Shown in pieces: positions 59,956 to 64,000 of a DNA stretch of 64,000 nucleotides (its first letter is position 1; each line of letters starts with the position of its first letter). This DNA is from Lentzea sp. NBRC 102530 (GTDB taxonomy: Bacteria > Actinomycetota > Actinomycetes > Mycobacteriales > Pseudonocardiaceae), in assembly GCF_030269365.1 (NCBI RefSeq), contig NZ_BSTF01000030.1, positions 1 through 64,000 of the forward strand, read 5' to 3'. The notes beneath the pieces are model-generated. The model had not been told where the DNA came from. It worked only from the letters and a program-made list of their open reading frames with translations, and did not search any database. The translations under genes were made by a program, and so were the position numbers.

Positions 59956-60714
59956 TCAGACGATCACGGCACCACCGTCGACGACGAGCGTCTCGCCGGT
60001 AACGTAACCGCCCGCCGGGGAGGCCAGGAACAAAACGGCCGCGGCTAGTTCTTCCGCGTCACCGATTCGCCCGGATGGCAGCGAGGCCTGGATCTTCTCG
60101 AGGTAACCGGGCGGGTACTGGTCGGTCATCTCGGAGGAGAAGAACCCGGGGCAGATGGCGTTGACGCGGATGCCCTTGCGGCCCGTCCACTGCTGCGCGA
60201 GGTCCCGCGTGAGGCCGAGCAGGCCCGCCTTGGACGCCGAGTACGCGGCCTGGGGGATGCCGCCGGTGACGAGGCCGAGCACGCTGGAGATGTTGATGAT
60301 CGAACCGCCGGACTTCATGACGGCGGCGGCCGCCTGGGCCATCCAGTAGGCACCGTTGAGGTTCACGTCCATCACGCCGAGGAATTCCTCCGGCGTCTCC
60401 CGCGAGGCCGGGACCGCCGACGCGACGCCGGCGTTGTTCACGAGCACCGCGACGGTGCCGAACTCGGCCGCCTCGCGGGCGACCTCGCGGCAGTCCTCGG
60501 GCCGCGCCACGTCGGCCTGCACGACCAGCGCGCGCTGACCGGTGGCCTCGACGAGCGCGGCCGTCTCCTTGAGCCTGTCCGCGCGACGGGCGGCGAGCAC
60601 GACGTCCGCGCCCGCCTCCGCGAGTCCCTTGGCGAACGCGACACCGAGGCCGGAGGACGCGCCGGTGACGATCGCGACCTTCCCGTCCAGGCGGAACTTG
60701 TCCAGGATTCCCAT
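59956..60714 (-). CDS. Short-chain dehydrogenase (SDR)
   Basis: 252 residues from ATG 60714. It has VAIVTGASSGLGVAFAKGLA, NNAGVASAVPASRETP, and INISSVLGLVTGGIPQAAYS with Ser and Tyr-x-x-x-Lys. It probably acts on 3-hydroxyacyl-CoA or a related intermediate, together with the thiolase and acyl-CoA dehydrogenase that precede it on the same strand with gaps of 2 and 10 bases. Confidence 0.87.
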   Translation of the reverse strand: MGILDKFRLDGKVAIVTGASSGLGVAFAKGLAEAGADVVLAARRADRLKETAALVEATGQRALVVQADVARPEDCREVAREAAEFGTVAVLVNNAGVASAVPASRETPEEFLGVMDVNLNGAYWMAQAAAAVMKSGGSIINISSVLGLVTGGIPQAAYSASKAGLLGLTRDLAQQWTGRKGIRVNAICPGFFSSEMTDQYPPGYLEKIQASLPSGRIGDAEELAAAVLFLASPAGGYVTGETLVVDGGAVIV

Positions 60715-60716
60715 CG

Positions 60717-61913
<1,197 letters not shown>

Positions 61914-61923
61914 GCCGTTCTCC

Positions 61924-63069
61924 TTACAGGCCCAGGTCGCGGCCGATGAGTTCCTTCATGATCTCGTTGGAGCCGGCCCAGATCTTCGTGACGCGGGCGT
62001 CCATCCACGCGCGGGCGACGCGGTACTCGGTCATGTAGCCGTAGCCGCCGTGCAGCTGCACGCAGGCGTCGATGACGTCGTTCTCGACCTCGGCGCTCCA
62101 GTACTTCGCCTGCGCCGCCTCGACGGGGCTGAGCTCACCGCGCACGTGCTGCATGGTCAGCGTGTCGACGAACGCCTGCGTGACGTCGAGCTTGGTGCGC
62201 AGTTCGGACAGCAGGAACTTGTTGTGCTGGAACTTGCCGATGGCCTGCCCGAACGCCTTGCGCTCCTTGACGTACTCGAGCGTCTCCTCGAAGACGCCCT
62301 GCGCGTGCGCGAGGTTCGAGATGGCGGCGCCGATCCGTTCCTGCGGCAGGCGTTCCATCATGTAGATGAAGCCCTGGCCCTCCTCGCCGATCATGTGCTC
62401 CTGGCTCAGGCGCACGTCGGAGAAGAACAGCTCCGCGGTGTCGGACGGGTGCTGGCCGACCTTGTCGAGCTTGCGGCCGCGCTCGAAGCCGGGCATGCCG
62501 GTCTCGACGGCGAACAGCGTGATGCCGCGCGCGCCCTTGGACGGGTCGGTGCGGGCCGCGACGACGATCATGTCGGCGGTGTAGCCGTTGGTGATGAACG
62601 TCTTGGAGCCGTTGAGGATCCAGTCGTCACCGTTCCGCACGGCGTTGGTCTTCAGCGCCGCGAGGTCGGAGCCACCGGACGGCTCGGTCATCGCGATGCC
62701 GGTCTTGATCTCGCCGGTGCACATGCCGGGCAGCCAGCGCTGCTTCTGCTCCTCGGTGCACAGGTCGACGAGGTACGGCGCCACGACGTCGCCGTGGATG
62801 CCGAGCGACGACGCCACCGCGGCGTTGACCCGGCAGAGTTCCTCGGCGAAGACGGTGTTGAAGCGGTAGTCGTTCGCGCCGCTGCCGCCGTACTCCTCCG
62901 GGATCTCGAGGCCCAGCAGGCCCTGCCGGCCGGCCTCCAGCCACACGTCCCGGTCGATCACGCGCTCTTCGATGAACTTCTCGACGTTCGGCGTGATCGT
63001 GCGCTCGACGAACGCCTTCGCCGACTCCCGGAACGCGGCGTGATCCTCGTTGAACAGCGTCCGCTGCAC
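61924..63069 (-). CDS. Acyl-CoA dehydrogenase
   Basis: 381 residues from GTG 63069, with GGAGG eight bases ahead; the frame open to 63285 would run through the operators. Family motifs: AMTEPSGGSDLAALKTNAVR and HGGYGYMTEYRVARAWMDAR, with a catalytic Glu expected near residue 367, and IWAGSNEIMKELIGRDL at the end. It oxidises an acyl-CoA with FAD and passes electrons to ETF. The promoter holds two CTAAGC operators. Confidence 0.92.
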   Translation of the reverse strand: MQRTLFNEDHAAFRESAKAFVERTITPNVEKFIEERVIDRDVWLEAGRQGLLGLEIPEEYGGSGANDYRFNTVFAEELCRVNAAVASSLGIHGDVVAPYLVDLCTEEQKQRWLPGMCTGEIKTGIAMTEPSGGSDLAALKTNAVRNGDDWILNGSKTFITNGYTADMIVVAARTDPSKGARGITLFAVETGMPGFERGRKLDKVGQHPSDTAELFFSDVRLSQEHMIGEEGQGFIYMMERLPQERIGAAISNLAHAQGVFEETLEYVKERKAFGQAIGKFQHNKFLLSELRTKLDVTQAFVDTLTMQHVRGELSPVEAAQAKYWSAEVENDVIDACVQLHGGYGYMTEYRVARAWMDARVTKIWAGSNEIMKELIGRDLGL

Positions 63070-63083
63070 GACTAACCTCCATA

Positions 63084-63099
63084 CTAAGCGGTTGCTTAG
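63084..63099. promoter_or_regulatory. CTAAGC-N4-GCTTAG operator, copy 2
   Basis: CTAAGC-GGTT-GCTTAG in the gap between the divergent acyl-CoA dehydrogenase and TetR genes. The arms are identical to the copy at 51897-51912. Confidence 0.7.
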
Positions 63100-63101
63100 A
63101 G

Positions 63102-63117
63102 CTAAGCGCACGCTTAG
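63102..63117. promoter_or_regulatory. CTAAGC-N4-GCTTAG operator, copy 3
   Basis: CTAAGC-GCAC-GCTTAG, two bases after copy 2; the centres are 18 bases apart, so two dimers could bind on nearby faces of the helix. Copies 2 and 3 likely control both divergent genes. Confidence 0.7.
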
Positions 63118-63162
63118 CGTGCAGTACGATCCATCACCTGTCAACACGCTAGGAGCCGCCCG

Positions 63163-63798
63163 ATGACGACGACCGGACTGGACGGGTTCGCGCTGCTCGA
63201 CGAGACGTGGCGCACGGTCACCCCCGACGCCGCCCGCCGGATGCTCATCGCGGCCGTCCAGGCGTTCGCAGGCAAGGGATATCACGCCACGACGACCCGG
63301 GACATCGCCTCGTTGGCGGGAATGTCACCGGCGGCCGTGTACATCCACTACCGGTCCAAAGAGGAGCTTCTGTTCAACATCTCGCTCGTCGGCCACGAGA
63401 CGTCGCTCGCGTTGCTGTCGAGCATCGAGGGCGAGGGTGCGACGCAGCGGCTGAAGAACGCGGTGGCGGCGTTCGCGGGCTGGCACGCGGAGTTCCACAC
63501 GACGGCGCGGGTGGTGCAGTACGAACTGGGCGCGCTCTCGCCGGAACACCACGCTCAGGTGGCGGAGCTGCGCCGGCAGATCGAGCAGCGGATGCGGTCC
63601 TTCATCGAGGACGGCGTGCAGGCGGGCGTGTTCGACGTGCCCGACGTCAAGGGGGCGACGCTCGCGGTGCTGTCGCTGTGCATCGACGTCGCGCGCTGGT
63701 ACCACCCGGACGGGAAGCGGACGCCGGACGAGATCGGCGCGTTGTACGCCGACCTCGTCCTGCGGATGGTCCGTCCCAACCAGCTGACCGACTTCTAG
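63163..63798 (+). CDS. TetR-family regulator of the acyl-CoA genes
   Basis: 211 residues, ATG 63163. The HTH is AAVQAFAGKGYHATTTRDIA, then AGMSPAAVYIHYRSKEELLF. The ligand-binding half contains RVVQYELGALSPEHHAQVAE. Its place beside two CTAAGC palindromes and a divergent acyl-CoA dehydrogenase suggests it represses the pathway until an acyl-CoA binds. Confidence 0.87.
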   Translation: MTTTGLDGFALLDETWRTVTPDAARRMLIAAVQAFAGKGYHATTTRDIASLAGMSPAAVYIHYRSKEELLFNISLVGHETSLALLSSIEGEGATQRLKNAVAAFAGWHAEFHTTARVVQYELGALSPEHHAQVAELRRQIEQRMRSFIEDGVQAGVFDVPDVKGATLAVLSLCIDVARWYHPDGKRTPDEIGALYADLVLRMVRPNQLTDF

Positions 63799-64000
63799 CT
63801 GACTGACTTCCTGCCGTACATCCCGGCGACCACCGAGACGCCGACGGCGGCCACGATGACCTGGACGATGAGCTCGATCCAGTCGATGCCGGGCGTGTCC
63901 TCCACGCCGAGCAGGCGCGCGATCCACGTGCCGATGAACGCGGCGACGATGCCGACGATGATCGTCAGCCAGATCGGGATGTTCTGCTTGCCCGGCGCGA
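63795..64000 (-). CDS. GlsB/YeaQ/YmgE-family membrane protein (partial)
   Basis: The last 68 residues of a protein whose start lies beyond 64000. Two membrane segments are visible, WLTIIVGIVAAFIGTWIARL and ELIVQVIVAAVGVSVVAGMY, with LLGVEDTPGIDWI between them, a pattern of the small stress-linked YeaQ family. It overlaps the TetR gene end by four bases, tail to tail. Confidence 0.78.
   Translation of the reverse strand, partial: APGKQNIPIWLTIIVGIVAAFIGTWIARLLGVEDTPGIDWIELIVQVIVAAVGVSVVAGMYGRKSVS

Overview
The window is high-GC actinobacterial DNA. Many GTG starts, 1-4 base start/stop overlaps, XRE/DUF397 pairs, STAS-family and DUF1015 proteins, and the der-plsC-cmk block all fit a Pseudonocardiaceae-like filamentous actinomycete (Lentzea/Saccharothrix/Lechevalieria type). 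The genus is inferred, not shown.

Positions 1 to about 34.77 kb form a mobile genomic island. Its right end lies at the 3' end of a tRNA-Pro(GGG) gene (34725-34798, minus), next to a tyrosine integrase (33440-34606). The left end is outside the window. From left to right it holds: the end of an IS5-like insertion sequence; three overlapping conjugative-plasmid-type genes (HTH protein and SpdB-like membrane protein, 183-2058); a 0.9 kb stretch of gene remnants; a defence island (2965-19021); a class I FxLD-type lanthipeptide locus with its regulators (19556-28234); and a mobilisation/replication/integration module (relaxase, MobC, RepA-like ATPase, two small DNA-binding proteins, integrase).

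The defence island has two convergent blocks. The plus-strand block is the class 2 DISARM set drmE-drmA-drmB-drmC, preceded by a small unknown gene. The minus-strand block is a tightly coupled run: a GHKL/MORC-like ATPase with a RanBP2-like zinc finger, an Mrr-nuclease/SF2-helicase fusion, an unknown 205-residue protein, a Vsr endonuclease and a C5 cytosine methyltransferase. The methyltransferase can be read as DrmMII, as part of a separate MORC-type modification/restriction system, or as shared by both. This composite is the best candidate in the window for a poorly described system.

The lanthipeptide locus encodes a LanB dehydratase, a LanC cyclase, a protein-isoaspartate-methyltransferase-like enzyme and a 50-residue precursor (25157-25309) with an FDLDL leader motif and a Cys/Asp-rich core. 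Two small genes of unknown function, an XRE/TPR regulator and a YdcF-family protein flank it.

From 34.9 kb onward the DNA is chromosomal: a two-component system, der, plsC and cmk, a membrane NACHT NTPase, homocysteine methyltransferase, AroH chorismate mutase, a STAS protein, DUF1015, a KhtT/KhtU-like cation/proton antiporter, a subtilase with a small partner, and lipid/acyl-CoA genes. The acyl-CoA genes (SDR/MaoC at 52 kb; SDR, thiolase and acyl-CoA dehydrogenase at 60-63 kb) share a repeated palindrome, CTAAGC-N4-GCTTAG, which suggests one TetR regulon. Between them lie a DUF2855 gene, an XRE/DUF397 pair, a DEDDh exonuclease and a three-gene membrane module containing a lipoprotein that fuses a solute-binding domain to a von Willebrand A domain.
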